From Leuconostoc kimchii IMSNU 11154 (GTDB taxonomy: Bacteria; Bacillota; Bacilli; Lactobacillales; Lactobacillaceae): a DNA stretch of 64,000 bases. Position 1 is the stretch's first letter, and every line of letters starts with the position of its first letter. The stretch spans positions 1,386,501-1,450,500 of the forward strand of contig NC_014136.1 in assembly GCF_000092505.1 (NCBI RefSeq). Reading direction: 5' to 3'. The translations under genes were made by a program, and so were the position numbers. Below, piece by piece: positions 27,097 through 35,949 of the stretch. The notes under the pieces were generated by a model, which had not been told where the DNA came from, made no database searches, and saw nothing but the letters and a program-made list of their open reading frames with translations.

Positions 27097-28108
27097 CAAT
27101 ATTAATTTTGAAAAAATTGTTAAGATAGAAAAACGTAAAAAGATGTGGAAAACCATAGCAATTGCCTGTGCTGCGACGTTGGTAGTAGGTGGTGGTGGCG
27201 CATATGCTACTCATCAATTTGTAGGACATAAAATGCAAAAGGAAGCTGAAAAACAACAACGTCAGTTTAATATTGAGGATCTGATATATTCACCTAATAT
27301 GATATCGACATCACAATATTTTTCAGTAACTAGAGCCACGCAAAGTACATTGAAAAGTGACCGTGAAAAAAACATTGATGGGTATCGTGTGTCTTACCCA
27401 GAAAAAAGTATCTCATTTAATATGAATGGCATTGAAAGTGCTTCTTCACAAACACCAAATGTTGTTTCTAAAAATGGTTCATCTAAAGAAGTGATTGCCA
27501 CTAATCGGCAGTCTCAACAAAAAGAACCCTTATTTTTCAATGTGAAGTATGCCCATGCATATCAATCTGCCAAAGATCAAAAATCAATGTTAGCACCAAG
27601 CAAGCCAACACACGAGGCCAAAACTTTAGATCATTTATCAAATTCCTTAAGTGAAGTGGCAATCACATTCGATAAACGTTACAGCTATGATGACATTCGT
27701 CAAATGATGCCTGATAATGTCATGATCAATTATTATTGGCTGGGCATTAAGAGTGATAAACTAGATGCAACGCATGCCCCTTATATTGGTCTGAATGCTA
27801 GTGAAGATGGTACAGGAAAATTGACAGAAGGAACTGGAATTAAAGCAGGTCAAAATGAATTTTTCGGTTATCAAGGACTCAAACAAGCATTAAAAGATCA
27901 GTCTGGGCGACAGGTTATCGATAATATAGACATTGCAAAGGATGGTCAAAAACTGATTGCAAAAAATCTCAAATCAGCAACATTCGCTGGCGTAATTGTT
28001 ACTGGGCGAACACAAAATTTAGCTAAACTAGATAGTCAGCATTATACGTTTGCGACAAATGTGGGTGTCACAACACCGATTATGCCGTATCAAGAGCCAA
28101 TCAAATAA
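27089..28108 (+). CDS. Probable anti-sigma factor (membrane anchored)
   Basis: Protein of 339 aa: a short basic cytosolic N terminus (about 1-19), one transmembrane helix (about 20-40, W-K-T-I-A-I-A-C-A-A-T-L-V-V-G-G-G-G) and a large extracellular region. The layout and the repeated 'sigma factor regulator' look (ITFDKRYSYDDIRQMMP and YWLGIKS in the C-terminal part) fit the Sigma_reg_N/Sigma_reg_C families. Coupling to the sigma gene through an 8-base overlap supports the role. I chose the second ATG because it lies 7 bases after GGGG. The first ATG, two codons earlier, is too close to it. Confidence 0.75.
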   Translation: MSDNINFEKIVKIEKRKKMWKTIAIACAATLVVGGGGAYATHQFVGHKMQKEAEKQQRQFNIEDLIYSPNMISTSQYFSVTRATQSTLKSDREKNIDGYRVSYPEKSISFNMNGIESASSQTPNVVSKNGSSKEVIATNRQSQQKEPLFFNVKYAHAYQSAKDQKSMLAPSKPTHEAKTLDHLSNSLSEVAITFDKRYSYDDIRQMMPDNVMINYYWLGIKSDKLDATHAPYIGLNASEDGTGKLTEGTGIKAGQNEFFGYQGLKQALKDQSGRQVIDNIDIAKDGQKLIAKNLKSATFAGVIVTGRTQNLAKLDSQHYTFATNVGVTTPIMPYQEPIK

Positions 28109-28117
28109 CTTCTATCT

Positions 28118-28143
28118 CAACCACCGTTTGGTGGTTGTTTTTG
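28118..28143 (+). terminator. Terminator after the anti-sigma gene
   Basis: CAACCACC, loop GTTT, GGTGGTTG, then TTTTT. Confidence 0.85.
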
Positions 28144-28159
28144 TGTTAAAATATAAATT

Positions 28160-28870
28160 ATGAAGATTCTAGCATTTGATACAAGTAACCAGCCACTGAC
28201 AGTGAGTTTGGCGGAAGATAATAACGTTCTACGGGTTTTCTCGACTAACGAGGCACGTAATCATTCTATTCAATTGTTGCCAGCCATTCAAGCCACGTTG
28301 GCAGCACAACAATGGACATTATCCGATATTGATCGTATCGTCGTAGCGCAAGGGCCAGGCTCATTTACTGGGTTAAGAATCGGCGTGACGGTGGCTAAAA
28401 TGCTAGCTGATACATTAAATATAGCCTTGGTTGGCGTTTCTAGTTTGGCCATTTTAGCGCAAAATGTGTCGAATGAAGGATTAGTTGTGCCGTTATTTAA
28501 TGCGCGTAATGATAATGTTTTTTCAGGTGTTTATCAGAACGGTGAAAATGTTTTTCCTGATGCGCATCAACCCCTCATTAATTTGTTTGCTTGGCTAGCC
28601 GAACGTGACGAAACAGTGACGTTTTTGGGTGATACCGATATTTTTGCAGAAAAAATTGCAGAAAAATTTGGCACACAGGCTCATGTATTAACACCAAGTG
28701 AGAGTTTACCTGACGGGCAGGGTATTGTTTCTTTAGGCATAAAAGCCACGCCAATTGCAAGCATTGCTGACTTTAATCCACAATATTTGCGAAAGACACA
28801 AGCAGAGTTGAACTGGATTGCAGCACATCCGGGTGAGGATAACCCTGAAAATTATGTTTTTGAAGTTTAA
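28160..28870 (+). CDS. tsaB: tRNA threonylcarbamoyladenosine biosynthesis protein TsaB
   Basis: ASKHA-fold partner of TsaD (236 aa), needed for t6A synthesis. N-terminal I-L-A-F-D-T-S, and the V-A-Q-G-P-G-S-F-T-G-L-R-I-G motif typical of TsaB. It lacks the metal-binding His pair of TsaD, as expected. It is followed by two GNAT genes and tsaD, the usual Firmicute cluster. It overlaps the next gene by 17 bases. Confidence 0.95.
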   Translation: MKILAFDTSNQPLTVSLAEDNNVLRVFSTNEARNHSIQLLPAIQATLAAQQWTLSDIDRIVVAQGPGSFTGLRIGVTVAKMLADTLNIALVGVSSLAILAQNVSNEGLVVPLFNARNDNVFSGVYQNGENVFPDAHQPLINLFAWLAERDETVTFLGDTDIFAEKIAEKFGTQAHVLTPSESLPDGQGIVSLGIKATPIASIADFNPQYLRKTQAELNWIAAHPGEDNPENYVFEV

Positions 28871-29411
28871 TCGGCATCATAAATTACCCGCGGCATTACC
28901 AAAATTTGAACAAAAATTAGTTGACACTAGAGGGTATTCGTTTATATTGAGACGAGCAACTGTTGAAGATATTGATAGTTTAGTACATATTGAGGAAGCT
29001 GTGTATGCTGGTAAGGCACCATGGTTATTGCGTGATTTCTTGAGTGAACTATCTAGACCGCGTTTACGCCTGTATTTAGTAATTCAACGAAACGATCAAG
29101 TGATTGGTTTTGCAGGCGCAGCTTATAATCGTGAGAAGCAGGATATACATATAACGAACATTGCGATTGTGCCTATTTGGCAAAAAAATGGGCTGGGGAC
29201 GTTGATGATTGAGGAATTAGCGGCTTTTTCAAGGGCCGTTGGTGTGACAACAATGAGTTTAGAAGCACGTGCTTCTAATCATGGTGCCATGGCTTTATAT
29301 CAGCGATTAGGTTTTTTGAAAACGGATGTAAAGAAGGGTTACTACTTTGGTGATCATGAAGATGCAATTACAATGGTAAATCATTTTGAACATAAAATTA
29401 GCGACAATTGA
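28854..29411 (+). CDS. RimI-like GNAT N-acetyltransferase 1
   Basis: GNAT-fold acetyltransferase, 185 aa from the chosen ATG. Core: ITNIAIVPIWQKNGLGTLMIEEL (acetyl-CoA loop Q-x-x-G-x-G/A) and SLEARASNHGAMALYQRLGF, as in RimI, which acetylates the N terminus of S18. About 35 extra residues precede the GNAT domain. The ORF is open another 12 codons upstream. I prefer the internal ATG because it keeps the overlap with tsaB short, although its SD (GAGG, about 13 bases) is distant. Confidence 0.85.
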   Translation: MFLKFNRHHKLPAALPKFEQKLVDTRGYSFILRRATVEDIDSLVHIEEAVYAGKAPWLLRDFLSELSRPRLRLYLVIQRNDQVIGFAGAAYNREKQDIHITNIAIVPIWQKNGLGTLMIEELAAFSRAVGVTTMSLEARASNHGAMALYQRLGFLKTDVKKGYYFGDHEDAITMVNHFEHKISDN

Positions 29412-29796
29412 AGATAGTCAGCAGATATTTGAAATTGCCGAAGCTGCCTTTTCACCGTCTCCTTGGCCAAAATCACTATTTGAACATGAGTTAACAAGCC
29501 CTAGAAGCCACTATTTTATTGCCGATGGTGGTTTTGTAGGCGTGACGCAAATACTCGATGAAGTTGAAGTTGGTAGTATTGCTGTACACCCAAATAGCCA
29601 ACGTCAGGGATTGGCCTTTCAACTCTTGACTCGGGTTTTTACGTTATCTCATGCACAACGTTTTTTGTTGGAAGTAGATGAATCGAATGAGGCAGCGATT
29701 CATTTGTACGAAAAATTGGGATTTAGTGCGTATTATCGTCGAGAAAAGTACTATAAAAATGGACATGCGGCCATAATGATGGAAAGGAAAGTGTGA
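29386..29796 (+). CDS. rimI: RimI-like GNAT N-acetyltransferase 2
   Basis: Second GNAT protein in tandem (136 aa): S-P-S-P-W-P-K near the N terminus (the RimI P-W signature), VGSIAVHPNSQRQGLAFQLL as the acetyl-CoA loop, and LEVDESNEAAIHLYEKLGF. It starts at TTG inside the 3' end of the first GNAT, without a clear SD. Tandem rimI-like genes between tsaB and tsaD occur in other lactic acid bacteria. Which of the two is the true S18 acetylase is not decidable here. The P-W motif favours this one. Confidence 0.82.
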   Translation: MNIKLATIEDSQQIFEIAEAAFSPSPWPKSLFEHELTSPRSHYFIADGGFVGVTQILDEVEVGSIAVHPNSQRQGLAFQLLTRVFTLSHAQRFLLEVDESNEAAIHLYEKLGFSAYYRREKYYKNGHAAIMMERKV

Positions 29797-29832
29797 ATAC
29801 TGAGGGCATGCCTCTGTTCACGTTGTGATATC

Positions 29833-30849
29833 ATGACTAAAATTATATCATTTGAATCAAGTGCAGACGAAACAAGTGTGGCTATTGTTGAAGATGGCCA
29901 TATTATTTTAAGTAACGCTGTGGCGACACAAATTAATTCACACCAAAGATTTGGCGGTATTGTACCAGAGGTTGCTAGCCGACATCATATTGAATGGATC
30001 ACACGTGTATTAGATGATGCTTTACAAACAGCCAATGTGAAGCCAACAGATTTAGATGCCGTAGCTGTGACATATGGTCCAGGGCTGGTTGGCTCATTGC
30101 TTGTCGGATTAATGGGTGCTAAAGCCTTTGCTTTGGCACATAATCTACCAATTATACCGGTTAATCATTTGGCTGGGCACATTGCTGCCGCTAATTTTAA
30201 TCAACCGATCGTCTATCCTGCGCTGGCGTTAATGGTGTCTGGTGGGCATACAGAATTGGTTTTAATGCATGAGGAAAATAGCTTTGCGGTACTTGGTGAA
30301 ACACGTGATGATGCTGCAGGCGAAAGTTTTGATAAAGTTGGGCGATTACTGAAATTACCGTATCCAGCGGGTAAAACAATTGATGAAATGGCACATCGCG
30401 GGCAAGCAACAATTAAGTTCCCAACTGCCATGGCACATGAAGATAACTATGATTTTAGTTTTTCTGGCTTAAAAAGTGCCGTGATTAATTATGTCCATCA
30501 TGCAGAGCAAAAGGGCGAAACCATTGATCATGATGATTTAGCCACAAGTTTTCAAAATGCAGTTGTTGCTGCACTCATAGGTCGCACACGACGCGCATTA
30601 AATGATTTCCCAGTAAAAAGTTTTATCTTAGCAGGTGGCGTGGCAGCTAACACCCAACTACGTCAAGAACTGTCGACGTTATTGGGAACAATACCAGAGA
30701 CACAATTTATACCAGTACCACACCAATATACAGGTGATAATGCTGCCATGATTGGTGCAGCGGGATATTGGAATTATAAACAAAACAAGTTTGCAGGGCT
30801 GGATCTTAATACAGATCCAGGATTAGACTTTGACTTATTAAAGGGATGA
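29833..30849 (+). CDS. tsaD: tRNA N6-adenosine threonylcarbamoyltransferase TsaD
   Basis: Transfers threonylcarbamoyl to A37. The protein is 338 aa. The iron-binding His pair is in V-N-H-L-A-G-H-I; other motifs are E-S-S-A-D-E-T near the N terminus, [10 protein letters not shown], and A-G-G-V-A-A-N near the C terminus. The ATG has no obvious SD (a 36-base gap after rimI containing a small GAGG...CCTC palindrome), so it is probably read from the upstream operon transcript. Confidence 0.96.
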   Translation: MTKIISFESSADETSVAIVEDGHIILSNAVATQINSHQRFGGIVPEVASRHHIEWITRVLDDALQTANVKPTDLDAVAVTYGPGLVGSLLVGLMGAKAFALAHNLPIIPVNHLAGHIAAANFNQPIVYPALALMVSGGHTELVLMHEENSFAVLGETRDDAAGESFDKVGRLLKLPYPAGKTIDEMAHRGQATIKFPTAMAHEDNYDFSFSGLKSAVINYVHHAEQKGETIDHDDLATSFQNAVVAALIGRTRRALNDFPVKSFILAGGVAANTQLRQELSTLLGTIPETQFIPVPHQYTGDNAAMIGAAGYWNYKQNKFAGLDLNTDPGLDFDLLKG

Positions 30850-30899
30850 TTAGATTGTGAATGTATCACTATCTTTTGCGGATGAGCTTATGTTTATGG

Positions 30900-30932
30900 T
30901 ATAATAGTTATGCAAAAGTTCACAAACTGAAC
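30900..30932 (+). promoter_or_regulatory. rex promoter region with inverted repeat
   Basis: TATAAT at 30900, with TTGCGG 18 bases before it as a possible -35. Downstream, GTTCA and TGAAC flank CAAAC (30918-30932), including TTCACAA, a half-site of the Rex operator. This could allow autoregulation by NADH/NAD+. Confidence 0.45.
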
Positions 30933-31008
30933 AGAAAAATAGATTAATATATGTATAATGCCGTCAACCTGTGTTGATAGGTTTTATCATCACAAACTGG
31001 AGAAACTT

Positions 31009-31659
31009 ATGACACAACAACCAAAAATTCCACGCGCGACAGCAAAGCGCTTACCTATTTACTATCGTTACCTCACATTTTTGAATGATGCGGGGACAGA
31101 TCGTATTTCATCTGCAGAATTAAGTGATGCGATTAAATTTGATGCGGCTACAATTAGACGAGACTTTTCTTATTTTGGTGCTTTGGGTAAGCGTGGCTAT
31201 GGTTACGATGTGAAAGCATTGCTTGATTTCTTTGCAAATGTTTTGGACCAAGGGAGCCTCATCAACGTGGCCCTAATCGGTGCGGGTAATTTGGGACAAG
31301 CTTTGATGAACTTTAACTTTCATCAATCTTCCAACATGCGTATTTCAGCGGCATTTGATGTAGATGAAACACGTGCTGGTACAATCATGGCTGGTGTACC
31401 CATTTACGCAATGACAGAGTTAAAAGAACAAATGACAGCACAACGTATCAACATTGCTATCTTAACAGTGCCTCAAAACGTGGCGCAAGATATCACGGAT
31501 CAGTTGGTTGATGCTGGCGTGAAGGGTATTTTGAATTTCACGCCATTACGTGTCACAGTACCAAGTGGTGTGCGTGTACAGAACGTTGATTTAACAAATG
31601 AACTACAGACATTAGTTTATTTCATTGATAACTATGGTTCAATTACGACAGGATTATAA
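31009..31659 (+). CDS. rex: Redox-sensing transcriptional repressor Rex
   Basis: NADH-responsive repressor of 216 aa. N-terminal winged helix ([14 protein letters not shown], then [23 protein letters not shown]) and a Rossmann domain with G-A-G-N-L-G-Q-A. Chosen start has CTGGAG 8 bases upstream; an ORF start 17 codons earlier has no SD. In fermentative cocci Rex controls alcohol and lactate dehydrogenases and similar genes. No target is adjacent here. Confidence 0.96.
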   Translation: MTQQPKIPRATAKRLPIYYRYLTFLNDAGTDRISSAELSDAIKFDAATIRRDFSYFGALGKRGYGYDVKALLDFFANVLDQGSLINVALIGAGNLGQALMNFNFHQSSNMRISAAFDVDETRAGTIMAGVPIYAMTELKEQMTAQRINIAILTVPQNVAQDITDQLVDAGVKGILNFTPLRVTVPSGVRVQNVDLTNELQTLVYFIDNYGSITTGL

Positions 31660-31664
31660 AAAGT

Positions 31665-32702
31665 ATGGCCATTTTAGATTTAAATGATTCAAAAAAAGTT
31701 GCTGCCTATCAAAAATTTGTGCGTGAAGACCCACGAGGTCAGGTGACACAAGATCCTTTGTGGGGTGAGTTAAAAGCTAATTGGGGTCATGTCTATGTTT
31801 ATCATGAAACAGATGGTAAAATTGACACTGTTTTAACTGTATTAACGGTTGAGGCTGTTCCGGGTAAGTTATTAGGCTATGCTGGACGTGGCCCAATCGG
31901 TGATGTGACAAATATACAGCTTATTCGATCCATGATTGATGAGGCATTAGAAGCATTACCTGATAATGTCTTCCTCATTCGCTTAGATCCCGAAGTATCC
32001 TACAGTGATGCCTTAAATACCGCATATCAAGAGGCAGGATTTACGACACGCAATCGTGCAGTTAAAAATATGCATGGCAATATTCAGCCACGAAAAAATG
32101 TGGTTCTATATTATGATGGTCGCGGTGAGGGTGCAAGCCCGATTACGAATGAAGTTGAGCTGATGACACACTTTAAACGGGACTATCGTAACCAAATCCG
32201 CCGTGCTGCTAAGGATGGTGTAACGGTCACGAGTGGAGATACGCAATCAGATATTGAAGCATTTTTTGATACTTATGTTATGATGGCTGCGGCACAAGGT
32301 ATTACCCACCGGCCTATAAGTTATTTTCTAAAAATGCAAGAATTGTGGCAAGGAACTGGTTTATTTAAAGTATTTCTGGCGCATTATGAAGGTCAAGTGA
32401 TTGCTAGTGGTATTGGTTTCAGTTATGGGGATGAAATTTGGTATATGTATGCTGGATCAAATCGCCAATATGCTAAGCACTATGGACCATATGCTGTGCA
32501 ATGGGAAATGTTAAAATGGGGCTTATCTCTAGGTAAAATTGAATACGATTTTGGTGGTGTTGGTGACTTTGTCCCCGAAGATGGGCTATACAAGTTTAAA
32601 CATGGATTTGCCTATCATGATCCACATGCTGAATATATTGGGGAATTAGATTGGGTTGTAGATGAATCTGGTTATCAACAATATATTGCACAATTCAATT
32701 AA
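31665..32702 (+). CDS. Peptidoglycan bridge aminoacyltransferase FemX-like
   Basis: FemABX-family GNAT-like protein of 345 aa that adds an amino acid from aminoacyl-tRNA to the lysine side chain of the peptidoglycan precursor. The alignment I recall with Weissella FemX is close: GQVTQDPLWGELK near the N terminus, RLDPEVSYSDALNT, TRNRAVKNMHGNIQPR, and IWYMYAGS with Y-D-F-G-G in the C-terminal half. In Weissella the first residue added is L-Ala. With murT-gatD in the same window, wall stem-peptide modification is well represented. It follows rex by 5 bases without a strong SD. Confidence 0.9.
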   Translation: MAILDLNDSKKVAAYQKFVREDPRGQVTQDPLWGELKANWGHVYVYHETDGKIDTVLTVLTVEAVPGKLLGYAGRGPIGDVTNIQLIRSMIDEALEALPDNVFLIRLDPEVSYSDALNTAYQEAGFTTRNRAVKNMHGNIQPRKNVVLYYDGRGEGASPITNEVELMTHFKRDYRNQIRRAAKDGVTVTSGDTQSDIEAFFDTYVMMAAAQGITHRPISYFLKMQELWQGTGLFKVFLAHYEGQVIASGIGFSYGDEIWYMYAGSNRQYAKHYGPYAVQWEMLKWGLSLGKIEYDFGGVGDFVPEDGLYKFKHGFAYHDPHAEYIGELDWVVDESGYQQYIAQFN

Positions 32703-32704
32703 GT

Positions 32705-32729
32705 ATGTCGTCTGATGGCGGCATTTTTT
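32705..32729 (+). terminator. Terminator after femX
   Basis: ATGTCGTC, loop TGAT, GGCGGCAT (two G-T pairs), then six T. Confidence 0.75.
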
Positions 32730-32770
32730 AGTGCATTATGATATAATTAATAGATTATATTGGAGTGATT

Positions 32771-33193
32771 ATGTTGAAGTTTAAAAATTTAGTCACCAAA
32801 TATCAAGCCATCTTGTTGTATGTGATATTTGGTGTGTTAACGACAATTGTTAATATTATTGTCTTCTTTTTATTTTATAACCAATTACATATGGGCCATA
32901 ATATTGCCTACGTCGTGGCGTGGCTTTGGGCGGTACTGTTTGCCTATTTAACTAATCGTGTTTGGGTGTTCCATTCAAAAAATACGACGCTTAAAAGTAT
33001 CATCAAAGAAATTTGGCAATTTTATTTAGCACGTATTTTAACTGGTATTATCGGTTATTTTATTTTAAGTGTTGGCGTGGATATTCTAAAGCAAGATGCT
33101 AATATTTGGAATATTGTGCAAAATATATTTGTGATTGCTTCGAATTTTGTACTCAGTAAATTGATTATTTTTAAGAAGAGGGCAGAACAATGA
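32771..33193 (+). CDS. GtrA-family membrane protein
   Basis: Four-helix membrane protein of 140 aa. Signatures: LLYVIFGVLTTIVNIIVFF near the N terminus, F-A-Y-L-T-N-R-V-W-V-F-H-S in the middle and SNFVLSKLIIFKK at the end. GtrA proteins help flip lipid-linked sugars or work with GT2 enzymes in wall teichoic acid or exopolysaccharide glycosylation. I chose the ATG 5 bases after GGAG. The ORF also opens at a GTG inside that SD. Its stop overlaps the following HAD gene by 4 bases. Confidence 0.85.
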   Translation: MLKFKNLVTKYQAILLYVIFGVLTTIVNIIVFFLFYNQLHMGHNIAYVVAWLWAVLFAYLTNRVWVFHSKNTTLKSIIKEIWQFYLARILTGIIGYFILSVGVDILKQDANIWNIVQNIFVIASNFVLSKLIIFKKRAEQ

Positions 33194-34008
33194 CAATTAA
33201 GATGATTGCATCCGACATGGATGGGACATTTCTAACAGCTAATGATATTTATAGTCAGGGCAGATTTGAACGTATTTTGGATCAACTAGCAGCACGTGAT
33301 ATGCATTTTATTGCCGCTTCTGGACGTCAGGTTAAAAATTTGCAAGAACTTTTTGAACCAACAATTTCAAAGGGTTATGAAATTGATTTTGTAGGTTCAA
33401 ATGGTGCGATGGTGGCAACATCTCAAGAACAATTATATTCTGTTCATTTATCTGCTGAACAACTACATAAGGTGATTGATTGGAATGCGAGAAATCCTGA
33501 GTCAGCTGAAAATATTATCATTATGACGGGAGATCGTGCAACGTACGTTTCCAACCATGCAACTGGTCCTGTAGCGCAGATGGTGTTTCAGTTTTATCCA
33601 AATGTTAAACAAGTTGAGAAGTTAATGGCTGTTGATGATCATATCTTAGAGATCACTTTTGTTTGGCCAAATAATGAGGTACAGCAGCACGTAGCTGAAT
33701 TACGAGAAATATTTGGGGATGAGTTACATGCAACAGGGTCAGGATTTGGTTCAGTTGACGTGTTAGGCAAAGGCGTGGATAAAGCTGCTGGATTGCAAGT
33801 TTTACAAGATTACTATGACGTTTTGGATAGTGAAGTCATGACCTTTGGTGATAATGGGAATGATTTAGAAATGTTACAAAAATATGAACATGGCTATGTG
33901 ATGCCAAATGCTGACAGCTTTATGCTGGAGGCCATACAAAAACGAGCATTGAACACAAATGTTAATGATGGTGTGTTACAGACAATTGAAAATTATTTAG
34001 GCATATAA
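33190..34008 (+). CDS. Cof-type HAD-IIB phosphatase
   Basis: Sugar-phosphatase-like HAD hydrolase of 272 aa. Nucleophile motif A-S-D-M-D-G-T-F (8-15), motif II S-G-R around residue 41, and motif IV F-G-D-N-G-N-D-L-E-M-L. The large C2B cap between residues about 85 and 195 places it in the Cof family, which dephosphorylates sugar phosphates, FMN or PLP. The substrate is unknown. It overlaps the GtrA gene (ATGA), so the two are coupled. Confidence 0.9.
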   Translation: MTIKMIASDMDGTFLTANDIYSQGRFERILDQLAARDMHFIAASGRQVKNLQELFEPTISKGYEIDFVGSNGAMVATSQEQLYSVHLSAEQLHKVIDWNARNPESAENIIIMTGDRATYVSNHATGPVAQMVFQFYPNVKQVEKLMAVDDHILEITFVWPNNEVQQHVAELREIFGDELHATGSGFGSVDVLGKGVDKAAGLQVLQDYYDVLDSEVMTFGDNGNDLEMLQKYEHGYVMPNADSFMLEAIQKRALNTNVNDGVLQTIENYLGI

Positions 34009-34042
34009 AAAAGATCGCAAGCAGCGATCTTTTTTATATGCC
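34000..34042. terminator. Bidirectional terminator overlapping two convergent stop codons
   Basis: Perfect 19-bp stem (34000-34018 with 34024-34042) around AAGCA, with T runs on both strands. It contains the stop codon of the HAD gene and touches that of the minus-strand gene, so both mRNAs end with their coding sequence inside the hairpin. Confidence 0.85.
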
Positions 34043-34524
34043 TAATTTTTAGGGTCTGGTGAGGCAAAACGATTAACACCGATTGCCACAATGACGCCAA
34101 TAAAGGTATCTATAATACGGTCAATGACATATAATACCGTCGCACCAGCAGGTATATTCAAAGAAATCATTAGAAGTGCAGCTAGTGCACCAATAACACC
34201 GCTATTGAAATTAAAGCCATCCAAAAAAACAATGGCAATAATAACGAGAAATGGCAAAAAAATCATAGAAACCCATGTTGCGTTATGAGTATGAGCATGC
34301 ACTAAAAAGTAGATTAAAGCCAATATACCACCGACTAGGTTTGACATGAGACGTATTTTTGCAAAGCTAAGTGTTTTATCCCAACTTTCACGTAAGGCAA
34401 AGACTGATGCAAGAGCCGCAACGAATGGGGGCCTGTTAAAAAAATAAAAAATAATAATGATAAGCATAACGGCCATCGCCGTTTTCATAGTACGTAACCC
34501 AATACGGAACCGACCAAACTGCAT
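34042..34524 (-). CDS. Aromatic acid exporter (FUSC/DUF939-like) membrane protein
   Basis: Small membrane protein of 160 aa with about four hydrophobic stretches (12-28, 55-70, 85-105, 120-145) and the G-L-R-T-M-K-T-A-M-A start plus N-R-P-P-F-V-A-A-L-A-S-V-F-A-L motif of the ArAE_1/DUF939 membrane domain. Bacterial relatives with a C-terminal soluble domain reach about 330 aa; this one has only the membrane part. The function is inferred only from the family name. SD GGAGG about 6 bases upstream on the minus strand. Confidence 0.75.
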   Translation of the reverse strand: MQFGRFRIGLRTMKTAMAVMLIIIIFYFFNRPPFVAALASVFALRESWDKTLSFAKIRLMSNLVGGILALIYFLVHAHTHNATWVSMIFLPFLVIIAIVFLDGFNFNSGVIGALAALLMISLNIPAGATVLYVIDRIIDTFIGVIVAIGVNRFASPDPKN

Positions 34525-34648
34525 AACGACCTCCAGTAATATTCTTATTATTTTATCATAAAAATATGGTAAAATCTATGTAACAATAAAAGGAGATGTG
34601 ACGTAGAGAAAATAATATACTAAAAAATCATCTGCGCAAATAATAGTC

Positions 34649-35389
34649 ATGTCAAATACAACAATAGAATTACTCAATAACCATAAATCAATTCGTGCTT
34701 TTACAAATCAAAAAGTATCAGATGAGATTGTTGCTACTATTTTGACTGCTGCGAATGCTGGTCCTAATATTAATAATTTTCAGCCGGTCACATTTATTGA
34801 AATTACAGATCAAAAGTTTAAGGCCGAGATTACCAAACAAGTTGGCATGGCGTATATCGAAACCGCAGCCCGATATTTCGTCGTAACAGTTGATTTTAAT
34901 AAGGACTTAATCGGTCTGACACCAGAACAACAGCAAGTTGCTGAAAAAAAGTTATCAACTTATAGTATGCTTGAGGGAGGAATCATTTCAGCTGGTGTGG
35001 CACTAGGTCGAGCTCAAGTTGCTGCTGAATCACTTGGATTGGGAAGTGTCACCATGGCGGGCGCATTACGTTCATTTGAATTATATGAAGAACGGTTAAA
35101 TTTGCCTAAATTGGTCAAGGCGGTTATGGGCTTTTCAATTGGATATCCGGCACAAGAACCAGGAATTAAACCTAAATTACCTTTGTCAGGCATTTTGATG
35201 ACTGATCGCTATAGTCAAGTACAAATGACACAGGCTGTCACTGCTTATGATCGTACGATGGTGGATTATTATGCAAAGCGGCATATGGACAATTCTTGGA
35301 TAAAGAATAATATGACTTTAGTTGCGCGTCGTTTTGATACGACACAGTTAGATGAATACCCTAAGACAAAAGGGTTTAGATTATCATAG
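34649..35389 (+). CDS. NfsA-type NADPH-dependent nitroreductase / flavin oxidoreductase
   Basis: FMN-dependent oxidoreductase of 246 aa. The N-terminal H-K-S-I-R-A-F-T-N-Q-K-V is the FMN-binding start of NfsA/Frp proteins, followed by AANAGPNINNFQPVTFIEI and GLGSVTMAGALR. The C-terminal YYAKR...NSW region is also typical. Probable role: reduction of nitro, quinone or flavin compounds. The ATG has no SD. An AAAGGAG 40 bases upstream opens only a two-codon ORF (GTG ACG TAG). Confidence 0.88.
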   Translation: MSNTTIELLNNHKSIRAFTNQKVSDEIVATILTAANAGPNINNFQPVTFIEITDQKFKAEITKQVGMAYIETAARYFVVTVDFNKDLIGLTPEQQQVAEKKLSTYSMLEGGIISAGVALGRAQVAAESLGLGSVTMAGALRSFELYEERLNLPKLVKAVMGFSIGYPAQEPGIKPKLPLSGILMTDRYSQVQMTQAVTAYDRTMVDYYAKRHMDNSWIKNNMTLVARRFDTTQLDEYPKTKGFRLS

Positions 35390-35502
35390 AATGATTGTGG
35401 TAATTATAAAGCAAAAACAGCATTATTCGTTGATATTGAATCATTGCCTAGATGACATAATATGATCTAGATTGGCATTCTGTATCAGCGTTTATGCTGT
35501 TT

Positions 35503-35949
35503 TTATGTTGCATTTAAAACTGTTTCGACCAAATGCGTTAAACGACCCAAACCAAAAGTTTCTATAAATTGGAAGCGCCGATCCCAACGTGCACGTTGGG
35601 ATTGATCTTCAGAGAAATAGTAATCCGCTAAAAGTTTAATGCCATATAAATTTGCTTGACGTTCGGCAGATCCTCTGGAAAGTTGACTGTGATTATAGGT
35701 CACTTTTGGTGCATCAGATAGCAGATGAGCTAATTCATGTGCCATGCGAAAATGATAACTAAAGCTTGTGTGATAATTAAGATTCATAATGATCACTTTT
35801 TTCTTGGGGCTGACAACATCTGGCCCATACTGGTCACCAGTTATATGGATGAGTGTAATATGATTGTTCTTAATAATATTTTCTAAATAAGCATCAATGT
35901 CAGAATGTATCAACATGAGTCGTGATCCGTTAAGGCTCTTTCTTAGCAT
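35503..35949 (-). CDS. ImmA/IrrE-type metallopeptidase
   Basis: Zinc protease of 148 aa with H-E-L-A-H (H71, E72, H75), the class that cleaves or inactivates a partner XRE repressor after stress, as ImmA does to ImmR in ICEBs1. The preceding minus-strand gene is an XRE regulator and overlaps it by 20 bases. Neither possible start (the ATG used here, or an ATG 11 codons inside) has a good SD, so translation is probably coupled to the regulator. Confidence 0.85.
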   Translation of the reverse strand: MLRKSLNGSRLMLIHSDIDAYLENIIKNNHITLIHITGDQYGPDVVSPKKKVIIMNLNYHTSFSYHFRMAHELAHLLSDAPKVTYNHSQLSRGSAERQANLYGIKLLADYYFSEDQSQRARWDRRFQFIETFGLGRLTHLVETVLNAT

